Source: Thelonectria olida (Eukaryota; Ascomycota; Sordariomycetes; Hypocreales; Nectriaceae). Taken from it: 64,000 bases of DNA. Both the position numbers and the translations under genes were made by a program. The stretch spans positions 744,001 to 808,000 of the forward strand of contig JAGPYM010000009.1 in the NCBI GenBank assembly GCA_020736575.1, written 5' to 3'. The stretch's first letter is position 1; every line of letters begins with the position of its first letter. Of this stretch, positions 38,861 to 50,771 are shown piece after piece. A model generated the notes under the pieces. That model was not told the DNA's origin. It worked only from the letters and a program-made list of their open reading frames with translations, and made no database searches.

Positions 38861-41800
38861 ATGGAGTCGAATCCCAACACCCAGGCGAGGAACGACTTCT
38901 TCCAAAAGGTCTGTAAGCGTAGCCATTCGCGCTTAACCTCGCATTCTGACAGCCACATAGCTTAAGCCATGGTGTGTCAAACTAAGCCAGCTAGCCATCA
39001 GGGAGGAAGGCCCAGCCGCCAGCCGTCAGATCAGCGATGTCATGGACCACATTCTGACCATCCTCAATGAGCAAATCCAACGCAACCCGGTGGGTTTGGA
39101 TGGCAAGCTGGCTGAATATGTCTTCTTCCCCTTATATCACGTCTTCCGTCAGCTGGACCTGTACCCGTTGTCTTTGGTCGAAAAGTGTGTCAAGTGCCTG
39201 ACCATTCTCATCATCCACGGCTGGGGTCCCAAAATTTCGGCCCAACTTGTGCAGCAAATCTTGACGCTCCTCATATTCATCATTGATGGAAATCCTGGCA
39301 CGTCAGAAAAGCGCACTGTTGACGAGGAAACCGCCCTTGAAGCTTTTCGCGGGTTGACAGCCTTGTTCAACACTGCTGGTCTGTCAGTTACAGCTGCAGC
39401 AGGACTCTCTGAAGGGGATGCCATACCTGTACTAGGACACGCAGTCAGCGTCATTTTAAACGGCGTCGTCGAAGGAGCGACGCCTCAAATCCAACAAGAG
39501 GCTTTGCAAACTCTCCAAGCTGTTTATGGCACCATTAAAGAGCATGCTGCATTGGCCACTTTTTTGCCTGGGACGATATCGTCTCTGGCGAAGCTTTTGT
39601 CAACGCCTGCCAGATACAAGAAAACGGTTCTTGCACAGAGTCTTGACACAGTAAGTCTGGTGTTGACCCGTGTGCTCTCGGATATGAGAACAAGGTCTAT
39701 CTTGGCGAAGGCGGAGAAAACAGAAGACGCAGATGAAGAAGCGCAGGTGCAGATCTTGTCTGTGGCCTGGCTCAACGCCACAGTCGGTCAAGTCAAGAGA
39801 GCTCTTTCGATCATGATGAACTTGCGAGCACAAGATTCGACCGAAGTCAGGGCTTCGTTGAGAAAGCTCTGCGTCACCATTTTAGACGAGTGCCACAAGA
39901 CACTCAAGAACTGCGCAACATTTCTGGTGGAGACGGCCATGATTCTCGATGAGGGGGGGGGCAAGATGTCTTTCACCGAAACGAGCTTGCAACATCTCAT
40001 TAGCATTTACCCGGAACTCGGCGAAACCGTGAAGACTACGACCTACAACTGGATGTCTAGCCTTCCCCGAATAATGCAATCAAGCGATGAGGATGTCAAA
40101 CAGCATGCGATACATAATCTCCTGCAGGGTCTGGAACTGCTGAAAAGCTTACACATCGAATCTTCTACCCTAGAGGACGCAATATCACGCACTCTTACAG
40201 ACGGCGTTGTATCGCTCGTTCAAGGATCAAAAGCTACACAGCCGGAAGCAACCCCCAATGTGCGGCTTCTCGGCGGCAATGATTCTACGACGGAGTCACA
40301 GGACCTACAGTTTCCTCCGGTCTTGATGCCTTACGAAAGTCAAAAGAGAATACGAAACGAGATGATGAGCCTCGTTCAATTTCTGGGCTCTTCGCCACAA
40401 AAAACAAAGCTTACGAGTAGCATGCTGGAACAGGTCCAAGACTCAACTTCCCTCGGCCAAATTGCCTCCTTTTGGCTCTGCTTTCAACTTTGCAAATCCA
40501 GCCATGCTTCCTCAGCTGAAGTCGACATGTTCTTTGACCTATCATCTCTCGCCGACCCAGTCGGAGATATGGATGCCGTCTTTAACGAACTTTACTCAAC
40601 TTCTGTGCAAATTCTCGATTGTCACTCGGATGCAGAGTCCGCGGACTGGCGTCTGGAGGCTCTCGCACTCGAAGTCACTGCCTACACGGCTCAAAGGTCT
40701 GGAGAATCTTTCCGCCCTGAGCTCATTGACGTCCTCTTCCCAGTGGCCACATTCTTGGGGTCGAAGAATCAAAGCCTACAAAAGCATGCTATCATTACGC
40801 TGAACAGCCTTGCAGCGTCATGTGGGTATGCCGACGTTTCAGAGCTGATCATCGACAACGTTGACTACATGGTCAACTCAGTATCACTAAGGCTAAACAC
40901 ACTCGATATTTCGCCTGCCTCCATTAACGTATTGACCATGATGATTCGGCTCGCAGGACCACGGCTCGTGTCGTATCTCGATGATGTGATTGAGTCGGTG
41001 TTTGCGGCGCTCGAGAACTATCACGGATACCCTGTGTTCGTGGAGAGCCTGTTTGCAGTGTTGAAGGAGGTAGTCAATCAGGGGGTTCAGTCAAACATGC
41101 TCCTCCTCGAGCGCCAGAAGACGACGAAAATCGATCACCGTAAACAACCTCCGGAGGCAAACGGAATCTCAAGTCTCGGGGAGATCTTGGATAAGAGGAA
41201 GGAACGCGAGGCACGCGAGGCCATGGAGGACAGCGAAGTAAAGGGGCATCCCAAAACTCCTTGGAAGGCTGACACGAAAGATGCTGAAGAGGAGACTGCG
41301 GCGGATGCTCCGGAACCAGAGAAACCGCCAAACTCACCGACATACCAACTTCTCGTTCGAGTGGCAAACCTCACGCAACACTATTTGACATCTCCCACAC
41401 CGACACTGCGGAGATCATTGCTGGAGCTGTTGACAACAGCATCTTCAGCTCTGGCACCTGACGAAGAAGCCTTTCTGCCCCTCGTCAACGCCATCTGGCC
41501 AGTCGTCGTAGACAGATTACGCGACCCCGAGGCATTCATCGCGATTGAGGCATGCCACGCTCTCTCGGCACTCTGTGCTGCTGCAGGCGATTTCCTTGGT
41601 TCCCGGTTCAAGACAGAGTGGCGTGACTGGCTCAGAGACTGGTGTCGCAAGGCAAAGCGCCAAGCTTCCAGCGCTTTGGGTCGCTCTCGACCCCGCGGGA
41701 ATCAGAGCGGAATTATGAGCCTGGCAGAAGAGAAGACGCAGATATTGATGCCATATCGTGGCAGCACCGGCAACACAACGTCGGGAGGCATGGAATCGTA

Positions 41801-42110
41801 CTCTGGAGGATTGGGACAGTTTGCGTCGCCGGCCAGAATTTGGGAGGCAACAGTAGAGCTGCTGACGGCCATGGTTTTACACGTCAGCGTGGACGATACT
41901 ATGTTCGACGAAGTTCTAGATCTCCTGTCAGAGGCCCTTGAACGGAACAAGCAGGTGCGGGATGCTCTTGAAGCTATCAACGGGGACGCGGTCTGGCTGG
42001 CGCGGTATGAGAGAGGAACTGTTGAATGGATTCCGACTCCTCAGATGGAAGGGGTCGAATTCGTCACGATGGAGAAGCCAACGAGGCTTCACAGAGTGAG
42101 AGTAGAATAA
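38861..42110 (+). CDS. TTI1: TTI1, HEAT-repeat subunit of the Tel2-Tti1-Tti2 (TTT/ASTRA) complex
   Basis: Two exons, 38861-38908 and 38961-42110, with a 52-nt intron (GTCTGT donor, CACATAG acceptor), encode 1065 residues. TTI1 is a co-chaperone scaffold for maturation and stability of PIKK kinases (TOR, ATM, ATR). The N terminus DFFQKLKPWCVKLSQLA across the splice matches the conserved TTI1 start, and the rest is alpha-solenoid HEAT repeats, e.g. LSLVEKCVKCLTILIIHGWG and IDVLFPVATFLGSKNQSLQK. An acidic, low-complexity insert near residues 760-790 (TKDAEEETAADAPEPE) precedes further repeats. Length is close to human TTI1 (about 1,090). A G9 run at 39953-39961 lies in the coding sequence. Translation may be influenced by the short upstream ORF in the same frame. 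Confidence 0.9.
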
Positions 42111-45100
42111 GAGGAGCCGCTTCTTGATGACGGGACTACACCGTTTTAGGGAGGCAGTTAAAGATTGTGGGTTATTGGAGTCGAGAGAGGGGCTTGGAGG
42201 GGCCTGCGATACGGTAGGTCTGGAGGGGCACAAGGCCAGGGTTTAAGAGTATTGGGCCCTGAAGCTTACTTGTGATGGTTCTCGCGGCAATGTGTGGGAG
42301 CAAAGATGTGGGTTTGGAGCTAGCAATGCAAGACCCCTGGTGGAGGAGACGGAGAGACGGATACGTATTACAAACGGAAGGGAGGGTGAGAGGGTCATCA
42401 GATGGCCTCGAGGATGGTAGGTGAAGCGACGGAGTCGATGACCTGAGACGGAGACTGCGTACGTACGGAGTAGTACAATAGATGTCATGGCATGGGTATC
42501 ATGCAATCTGAAGACACGGGGACCGACACAATGGGAAAGAAGCACAAGCGAGGCGATGGAGACGAGACTAAACTATGGGCCGAGGGATCGATGCAGGACA
42601 AGCTTGGGGGTGGTTCGATGTTTTTGGAACCTGGAGGGTGCTAGCAGCCAGGAAAGGAACGTTCTCTCGATGGCGCGGATCCCACCGGCTTAACCGTCGC
42701 TCGTTTACTCGGGAACCTTGAAGATATTCGAAAAAGGGGCGTGATTGGGGTTGATGTCTTGGGATGGAGAAGGCGATGATATCCGCAAACGAGCTGTCTC
42801 CAAAACAGAGGCGGCCCTGGTCAAGAGGGAACGGCGATCACACCGTCCTTGGGAGCTGTCCAATGGTGCCAGAGGGATTCGGCCGGGATTGCCTGGATCG
42901 TTGAGCGGCTCCCCCCGCCGCCATCCGGAGTGGAGTTGGAGGTGGGTTGTCTCTGACTGACTCTCTGAGACTCTTCTCCGCACCGATGGAGCAATTCTCA
43001 CCACCTTCTCGTTTGGGCGATAGCGTGGTGTTGTAAGTTACGCGTGTGCAGTACGTTTTGAATTGGAGTTACGTACTCGTCGTGCTCGATATTGTCTAAA
43101 GTAATGAATCGAGGCCCTTAAGCTTGATTAACGGAACGGGGCAACATGAGAATATCTGACAAGAGCAAATTCTCTCGTAATAAGTCTGGAGAAGCACGGT
43201 CAGTTGCCGACTCCTCCAAGATCCAGACCTAGAAGGCATTTTCTGGGGGTGGATTTCCTCTCGTAATACCAACAACAGAGTCTGGGGATATCTGGATTAT
43301 CTCGAGATGTGATGGAGACAACTCTCGGGCCTGAGGAAGGATCTTGCCTTTGTACGTAATACCCCAGAACTGTTGCGTAAAAAGCCAAGACTGTGTGAGT
43401 TTGGGGTTGAACGGATTCAATGCCCAGAGATTTTGAGCCTCAACATAGCCAAGGAGAGAAGACAGCGCTAAACCAACCGCCAAACCGACCATTCCTTCCT
43501 CTGGCAAGGCAGAGCACGAACGGCGACGGCCACGGAGTAAGTGGCTTGTCAAACAGTCTACTGCTCGCAGCCGCACACGTAGCTCCATGCCCAAAACCAA
43601 TCAAGGCGTCGCCGAAGATACTGTAGTCTCCTTGGAAGGGGGCCCCCATTTGGGAGGAGAAATGGTCCAAAGGTGGCGCGCTGCAGAAAGGGAAGACGCG
43701 ACGGGAACAATGAACCAACCAGGGGACCCCGTCATCTGTGGGAACGAGGACTGGCCGACCAGCGTCTTGAGATTTCAATGTCCGCCCTGGTTATCTCTCC
43801 GGACCGGGGGCATGACGACGGCGTAACCAATCAGGCGGCACTTGGGCCGCGATAACAAACACTTGCCTCCCCGTGATGATTCGGATTCGACGGCTGAAAG
43901 AGTCTAGAAGTCTTCTAGCGTGGAACCACGGTCCACACACACACATTCGCGTTGCAGGACGGACGAGGACGCTACGGTACGAATGAATCGCCTTGCCGCG
44001 GTGAGGCAGGCAGCTAACGATGAGTGGTGGTGGCCGTGGTGGTGATGGGGAGAGGAGTTGAGGAGGCGTTCGGGCGGATTACCCCTGTTAGCACTGGCGT
44101 ATTTGGGGCGTTGTGGGGGAAACGCAAAGAGCAGAAGAAAGAGTGGCTGAGATGATGCTAGAGGTGGCGCGGCTGAGCTCTTGTTAGGTGATCCCCAAGA
44201 TCTGGCCTTCACATCTTCCAAGACTCTGGGCGAAAACTTGGCAGATCGCCGAGACGGAACGTCAAGAGATGCCAAGCGTCTTGGCCTGCAAGGCACATGG
44301 AGAGTTGAAGCAGAAAACGTGGTTGGTTGTGGATTGCAACGTTGAACAAGAACAAGGGCAACCTTGAGAGACCACTGTATCTAAAGGTATGTACAATTAT
44401 TTTCTTTTTCTCCTTCCTTTCTGTTGCAGGCTGATCGCGGCAGGGACGGATCACCAGGAAGGAAGGGGACGGGGGCAGGGACGAGGGGCCAGCTCAAAAA
44501 AGTGGGAAATTGAACGCGTGACCTGGGGACGGACGGGACTTCGTTCGAACGGACGCCTCTATTCCAACATTAGCTGAAGAAGGGGGCAACAACCGAATGG
44601 AATGGTCGATTGAAGATGGGCAATTGCCACAATGCAAAAGGCCCCCCATGCATTCCATCAAGAGGGAAAACATCCAATGGTTGGTGCATGGCGCTCTCCA
44701 ACGCCTGATGAGGGGGAGGCGACATTCATTTCACTCTCTCTCTCACACACACACGGAATTTACACTCTCGGGATCCCTTCCAAATCCAGCCAAGCCTTTG
44801 CTTATCGAACTTTTTACTCAAGATGAAATTTGCCGGGGTGCGTTTGTAGCATGCCATTATGCTTCTTCGTAGGGCGAAAGACGACGAAGAGGAGGAGTGT
44901 CTTTTCCCATGATGAGAGTCAGCCACTGGTATGCAGTGTGTGCTCTGCCTCGCACTTTTGTTTTGCACGTTTATTAATAATTTGCATAGCCAGTAATTTC
45001 ATATCGGCACGTCTATTTCATTCGTCGCCCGATGCTGCAGGCAGTTAAACTCGCAGATGAAGACTGGATATTCGCATCGTCCCACACACTCCCCTCCTCC

Positions 45101-45440
45101 TCCTCACGCGCACATCCTAAGGGAGCCCGATGAGTCTCTTCGACGGAGGCATCATAAACCTGACATCCATATCAGACTACCGTTTTCCTCAAGTGGGCAG
45201 CTGGGCTGAACTAGTCTTGTCCTTGGGACCGGATCGGGGCACGATTCAGACACGCCAGCTGCCTCGTACTCCGTACACACAGCACACAGCACACGCACAT
45301 CGCATCATCCCACTTGGACTGGGGGGCGGTCGTACGGACAATTTCCAGCACCTAAACAGATGCCCAAGCTAAAACGGCCACTGAAATCATTGAGCATAAT
45401 GATGGCGGCACTGGGGCGGGGAGTTTGTGGGAAACCCCTC

Positions 45441-45467
45441 CCCATGTCCCATGTCCCATGTCCCATG
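45441..45467 (+). repeat. CCCATGT heptamer repeat
   Basis: Three CCCATGT units are followed by CCCATG. It is non-coding. Confidence 0.9.
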
Positions 45468-45635
45468 CATCGGTCCTATCGTCGTTGGGACCTCCCCATG
45501 TAGGACTAACCTCGTAAGCTGCACCCTGCCTTGCAAATCTGCCGTCGCACAGTGGCTGATGAATATGTATGGGAAGAAGCAGAGAAGAGAAAAAGGGACC
45601 TGAGACAGATGTTGCCCGACGTTGGTGGGAGTACG

Positions 45636-45641
45636 GATAAG
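45636..45641 (+). promoter_or_regulatory. GATAAG site (AreA/NIT2-type) upstream of permease
   Basis: This is a core GATA-factor site 1.16 kb upstream of the permease ATG. Two more follow at 45788-45793 and, as CTTATC, at 46158-46163. The family is commonly under nitrogen catabolite control, so a role is plausible but inferred. Confidence 0.4.
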
Positions 45642-45787
45642 CAAGGCAGTTTGGCAGTCAAGCTGCTGCGCGCGCGACGAGTGTAGATCCGTGATATGTG
45701 GCAGGGACCACCCACAAACAACCGTCTTACACACACACGACCATGATCGAATCGCCCATTTGCCCACCCGCTACTGAATATCCACAC

Positions 45788-45793
45788 GATAAG
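45788..45793 (+). promoter_or_regulatory. GATAAG site upstream of permease
   Basis: This is the second GATAAG, 1.0 kb before the permease start codon and 147 bp from the first. Confidence 0.4.
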
Positions 45794-46157
45794 CACTCTA
45801 GATAACATCAATTACGAACCGTGAGTGACAGCGTCAATCAGTGCGGACCGGGAGCGTACCGGCATCAACAGGACCGGCACAGTGGTTGAGCATGAGGCCA
45901 TTCAGGCATCGACCGGCACAGGCACAAACCACCATGCACAAAGCAGTAAGAACGAGAGCGTGCGGACCATCGTTTTGGCCTCTTCGACGTCTTTCTGGGC
46001 AAGGCTCTCGGCATGAGCGAGGACAGACAGAGACGGCTAAGGGAACAAGGGGACACGAGGGAACTAGCACCTCAGGTTGACTAGCCCGCTCCCACGGAGA
46101 GCGGCACCGAGATAGCAACGAAGCCAGCCAAAGCCACGTCTGTCTGACTTGCTTGCT

Positions 46158-46163
46158 TATCCC
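46158..46163 (-). promoter_or_regulatory. CTTATC (inverted GATAAG) upstream of permease
   Basis: This is the closest GATA site, 632 bp before the permease start codon, in inverted orientation. Confidence 0.4.
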
Positions 46164-46794
46164 ACCCACAACTTGTTCCTCAAGCTTCCCCACCCCGTGA
46201 TACGGGTGGTCCCCCAATTGCCCCGGGACTAGTTGGGCTAATGAGAAACCAATCTCGACGTCCACTGAGATGCGCAATACCTTCAGAGGGACGACCACAC
46301 ACGGACGAATTGTCCATCATCGCCCCTCCCGGCCAGTGACACCCCCCGCCCCCGGTCGCACACCTTCGCACCATCATGGATCATCCCAACCATGTTCCCA
46401 AGGGCACCTCGGGTGCAACGACTATCCGTAGCCGCCGCCACCATCCCAAGAGACTTTGTGCAATTCTAGAACCGGACCCATGCCGTTGGAGATACTCCGT
46501 GTTGGGTCATGGATGGGTCGTCGCTCCTTCCTTGCCTGGTCTGAGTGCAGTAGTCCTGGTCCTACCTGAGGAAGCTACGACTCGACCACTCGGCCTTAGT
46601 TTGTGCAAGAAACAGCTGCTTGTCCAACGCAATACATAAGGAAGGACATCCCCCACCAGTTTCATTCCTCGTCTTCCAGAAGATCAAGAGATTCCTTTCC
46701 TTGTCTCCCATCACCCTCACTCTCTCCCTCCCTTCGATTCAATCTTTCCAGGAACAACACATCCTTCCTGTTCACAACAAACACATCCTCAATC

Positions 46795-48580
46795 ATGTCT
46801 TCGACACCTCCCCCCAAGGAGTTCGAGAAGGGGGCCACCTTCGACTCCCAGCCTCGCGATGAGGAAGTCGGCTCGACCCATCAGCAGGGTCACCTCCAGC
46901 GTGACCTTCGCAACCGCCACATGCAGATGATTGCCATTGGTGGTGCCATCGGTGCAGGTCTCTTCGTCGGTTCTGGTAGTGCCCTTCACAAGGGTGGCCC
47001 TGGTTCTCTGGTCATTGGATGTAAGCTTCACCTTCTTTACGCCCAAAAGTAGCAAAACGGACGTAGCTGACTTTTGAACGCAGACATCGTCATCGGTTTC
47101 ATGTTGCTGCTCACCACTATGGCTCTTGCCGAGATGGCCGTCCTCTACCCTGTCAACGGTGCCTTCTACACATACATTGTCCGCTTCGTCGACGAGTCCT
47201 GGGGTTTCGCCTGCGGTTGGGAATACGCTCTGTCTTGGCTCACTGTCTTGCCTTTCGAACTGATTGCTGCCTCGAAAACAATCGCGTTTTGGCGTGATGA
47301 TATCCACATGGTTCGTATCTCTTGGCATCTCGATCATCCCGCGATAAGATCTAACATGTTACCAACAGGCTGTGTGGGTCACCGTCTTCCTTGTCGCTCT
47401 CATCATTGTCCAGATCTTCGGTGTCCGTGGATATGGTGAAGTCGAGTTCGTTCTCTCCATCATCAAGATCATTGCTTGCATCGGTTTCATTATCCTTGGT
47501 ATCATCATCAACTGTGGTGGTGTTGGCGACCAGGGTTACCTCGGTGTCAAGTACTGGCACGATCCCGGTGCTTTTACCAACTTCAAGGGTTTCTGCGCCG
47601 TCTTCGTCGTTGCTGCTTTCGCTTTCGGTGGTACTGAGATGGTTGGTCTCGCCGCTGCTGAGTCTGCCGATCCCCGCAAGTCCATCCCCACTGCCTCCAA
47701 GCAGGTCTTCTGGCGTATCGCCATCTTCTACGTCGTCAACCTCTTCATTGTCGGAACCATTCTCCGCAGCGATGATGAGCGTCTCCTCGGTGCTTCTGGT
47801 GCTAACACCAAGGCCTCTCCATTCGTCTTGGCCATTCAGGATGCCAAGATCAAGGTCCTCCCCTCCATCTTCAACGCTGTCATCACCATCTCCGTCTTGT
47901 CCGTCGCCAACTCTTGCACTTTCGGTTCTACCCGAACCATGCAGGCCATGGCTGAGCGCGGCCACGCTCCCAAGTTCCTGACCTACATTGACAACAAGGG
48001 TCGCCCTCTCTGGTGTGTGCTCATCCAGCTTGCTTTCGGTCTCCTGGCCTACATTGGCGAGTCCAAGAAGGGTGGCACCATCTTCGACTGGCTTCTCGCA
48101 CTTTCCGGCCTTGCCTTCCTCTTTGTCTGGGGCAGCATTTGCCTTGCCCACGCCCGCATGCGCGCTGGTATGGCCGCTCAGGGTCTCAACCTAAAGCTCA
48201 TCCCCTACCGAACCCCCTTCGGTGTCTGGGGCAGCTACCTCGGACTTGGTCTCAACGGCCTTGCCCTCGTCGCCACTTTCTACTCCTCTCTTTATGTAAG
48301 TCGAAACCCTTCGTCTTTGTTCGAGTTTTGCTGACAGTGATTTTAGGCCGCCGATGGCTCTCCACCTAGCGCCGAGGCTTTCTTCATGTCCTTCCTTGCC
48401 GCCCCCATCATTCTTGCGCTGTATCTTGGATACAAGGTGTACTCCCGCAACTGGAAGCTGTTTGTCAATGCCCACGAGATGGATCTCCAGACCGGAATTG
48501 TCCTGCTCGAGGAGGAGGAGCCCGAGGAGGTCAAGACCTGGGGTAACCTGCCCATGCGCATTGTCCGCTCCATTGTCTAA
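46795..48580 (+). CDS. Amino-acid permease (YAT/APC family, Gap1-like)
   Basis: Four exons, 46795-47020, 47084-47310, 47369-48295 and 48347-48580, encode 537 residues. The introns are 63, 58 and 51 nt. It is a plasma-membrane proton-coupled amino-acid importer. The cytosolic N-terminal tail leads into [20 protein letters not shown], the hallmark start of helix 1 with the GAGLFVGSG substrate-binding break. About twelve helices follow, with conserved [36 protein letters not shown] and [19 protein letters not shown]. The C-terminal tail is acidic ([14 protein letters not shown]). Splicing of intron 2 gives HMAVWVTVF, as in homologues. Exon 3 uses mostly C- or T-ending preferred codons, which suggests high expression and explains the long antisense open frame. 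Substrate specificity cannot be told from sequence alone. Confidence 0.94.
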
Positions 48581-49967
48581 GAAACTAGAAGGGAAGGAGA
48601 TTAGAGTTGGAACTGTATACCCATTTTTTGTTGCATTAAGAGAGATTTAGGGCATAGGGGCGCCCATCTATACCAAGTTTGCTGCGCTGTAAGCGGAATA
48701 GGAGCGATAATTATTCCATTCTGAACGGTTCACAATAGACATGTATCTCCTGAAGCTTTTGCATCATGATATCCTCTTTTTCAGCTGTGAAGTTGTCACT
48801 CACTATCCTGGTAGAATTGTCGTGATGATTGTGAGGCGACCAAATTGGAGTTGTGGTGTGACTTGGGGCAACTCTCGTGTCATGTGTGCAAGCGAGCAAC
48901 TCTGCCACGATGGCATTATTCGAATTATTCAACTCGGGGAGCTGTTGAGTGAGGATGAAAGCCAACTGAATGATGCCAGGAACGAGGCTATTTATGAGCC
49001 TCGTCAGGCCCCATCCACGCCCTTCGCATGTCTTGGCAAATGAAGTCGAGTTAAGCTTGTTGGCTCTTAGTCATGGATTCTGCGCCCTTGTGATTTGCGC
49101 CCTTTGGATGACATGAAAAGGCGGAGTTCCGGAAATGCGAGATTTTGGACGAGTTGTTTCCCACGAACGCGTGGAGCCGCGGGCCTGTCAGATCGGAACC
49201 CCATCCGATCCATGGGATTGGAAACGAGGGAGTTTTTGGACGCAGATTTGAGTCGAGATGGTTGAAAGGGTGAGCGGGTGGGCGTTTTTTTGGCGTTTAA
49301 GGCTAGACATGGGAAGAGGGAGCGTGGGGGAGCGGGAGGGGGGGAGTGGTAAGGCTGAGGCTGAAAATTCAGGACGACGATGAGGATAAAGACGACATGG
49401 TTAGGATTTGGAGGGGAGGGATGTTGAGGTGGTAAATGGGTGTTTTGTGTTTGTTGCTTTGCCTGAGGGCAAGTCTTGGGAATATGGTCAAAGCCACCCA
49501 CCGCTTTCAAGACGGCACAAATAATAGAACATGTATCCATTATTAGCCGCATATGCACACTGTCTTATCTATTTTCTATTTACGTACATCAACTCAAAGG
49601 CGACTTACATAAAACCAAGTCCTAGGGGAACTTCCTCCAAGTCAGCCGTGTAAGTTGGTAGCCATGGATAGAGCCCATGAACAGTTCGGGTTGCACATAG
49701 CAAACTGCAGAGGGACCTAGCTGTTACAGGCGCCCACTGTATATATGTATAACTACGCTGAACGGCTATCTATCTAAAAAAAGAAAAAACCACAAGGGCA
49801 CAAGCAGTTCCCAACATCTTGCCCCGTAGCGACTACGAAATGGTTCATGGATGGGATCTCACAGTGGAAACATCACGATGGACTCAAGATCTATACAACT
49901 GCATAAAAGACAAAACTAAAGTATGACTAGTGGGTATCAATAACTTCAGGCAAGCGTCAGCTTAAGT
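48581..49967. other. Convergent 3' intergenic region
   Basis: This lies between the permease (+) and the nucleotidyltransferase-like gene (-). No protein-like frame, RNA gene or repeat of note is present. Confidence 0.6.
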
Positions 49968-50771
49968 CTAGAAGGGATACGTCTCGTACTTGGCGAAATA
50001 TGCATTCCGGACCGTCGTAAGCAATGCATCCATGTAGTCTTTCCGTGCTCCGTTGGGTAGATGACCAAAATCTCTCACCCAGCCCCTGACTTTCCCCTTC
50101 TTGAGTTTTTGGTTCCCAGTGATCTTTATGTACTCGTGGAGGTACACCAGAGCGTTGGGAAGGTCGTAATTCGTCATCCGTGGCGAAAAGTGCTGGTACA
50201 TCTTTGCCGAGAAGGCGTACTGCCACGGCGCGGCATACACTGTTAGTCCGTCTCCGTGCTGATTGACCATCTCGAAAATCTTGATGCCTTGACCTAGGGC
50301 TTCCCGGGTGAGACTTTTGTGCAAGACAGGGTTCATGGAAGTCTGCGTGTCGGTGTTGAACCAGTCTGGGGCCAGCTTCCGAGTGTCAGTTCCACAGCCC
50401 CGTGACTTAGGGATGCGAACGTCATGACATGCTGACTCTACGGCTTGGTTGACAATTCTGCGGTGGTCGTTGGGGAAGCTTGTACCGAAAACATCGATGC
50501 CATCGGTGGTTTCGCGGTCCTTCAGGTAAAGAACGTTGACGGCGTCCCCGACGGCTATTACCTCGACGTGCGTATGTTGCTGAGAGGCACCACCAGCAAC
50601 GGACGCTAGCATTCCTTCCAGGGGACTCGCGCTAAGTTGCAAGCAATTTCTTCCGTCTATGCCCTTCGTGTTAAGGCGAACTCCATTTGCGTCGCAGGGG
50701 ATTGGCAGGAAGGGTGGACAGTTGGGTCGCACGGAGCGATCCTTCTGGTTCCGCTGGGCCTTGTTTGGCAT
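49968..50771 (-). CDS. Putative nucleotidyltransferase-fold protein, function unknown
   Basis: A single exon encodes 267 residues, starting at the only usable ATG (MPNKAQRNQK). Upstream codons in frame contain no ATG. Residues 71-95 read VIAVGDAVNVLYL and RETTDGIDVF. This resembles the GG(A)-helix plus RxTxDID signature of nucleotidyltransferase-like folds of the AbiEii/DUF6036 type, in which the two Asp bind metal. Here the second Gly is Asp (GD) and a Gly sits between the Asp residues (DGID), so activity is uncertain. The C-terminal half contains YAAPWQYAFSAKMYQH and YDLPNALVYLHEYI, consistent with the helical part of such proteins (often handling of type-IV-like or orphan substrates). The assignment is pattern-based inference. 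The coding status is well supported by length and composition. Confidence 0.65.
   Translation of the reverse strand: MPNKAQRNQKDRSVRPNCPPFLPIPCDANGVRLNTKGIDGRNCLQLSASPLEGMLASVAGGASQQHTHVEVIAVGDAVNVLYLKDRETTDGIDVFGTSFPNDHRRIVNQAVESACHDVRIPKSRGCGTDTRKLAPDWFNTDTQTSMNPVLHKSLTREALGQGIKIFEMVNQHGDGLTVYAAPWQYAFSAKMYQHFSPRMTNYDLPNALVYLHEYIKITGNQKLKKGKVRGWVRDFGHLPNGARKDYMDALLTTVRNAYFAKYETYPF

Larger units (their letters stand above)
42111..46794. promoter_or_regulatory. Long intergenic region upstream of the amino-acid permease
   Basis: These 4.7 kb hold the TTI1 3' end and the permease upstream region. Elements are a CCCATGT tandem repeat (45441-45467), GATAAG-type sites (44801, 45636, 45788, 46158) and a CT-rich leader from about 46650. 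No supportable gene is present. A small frame at 46376-46639 (+) may be an upstream ORF. Confidence 0.55.

Noticed and set aside
46376..46639. 87-codon frame upstream of the permease
   Set aside because: It could be an upstream ORF, but it shows no protein-like pattern and the transcription start is unknown.
47391..47981. 196-codon frame overlapping the permease in +1
   Set aside because: The Ser/Leu/Pro-rich translation is caused by the codon bias of the real frame.
47351..48151. 266-codon open frame antisense to the permease
   Set aside because: It mirrors the strong codon bias of exon 3. The translation is acidic low-complexity (long D/E/V/G runs) with no domain.
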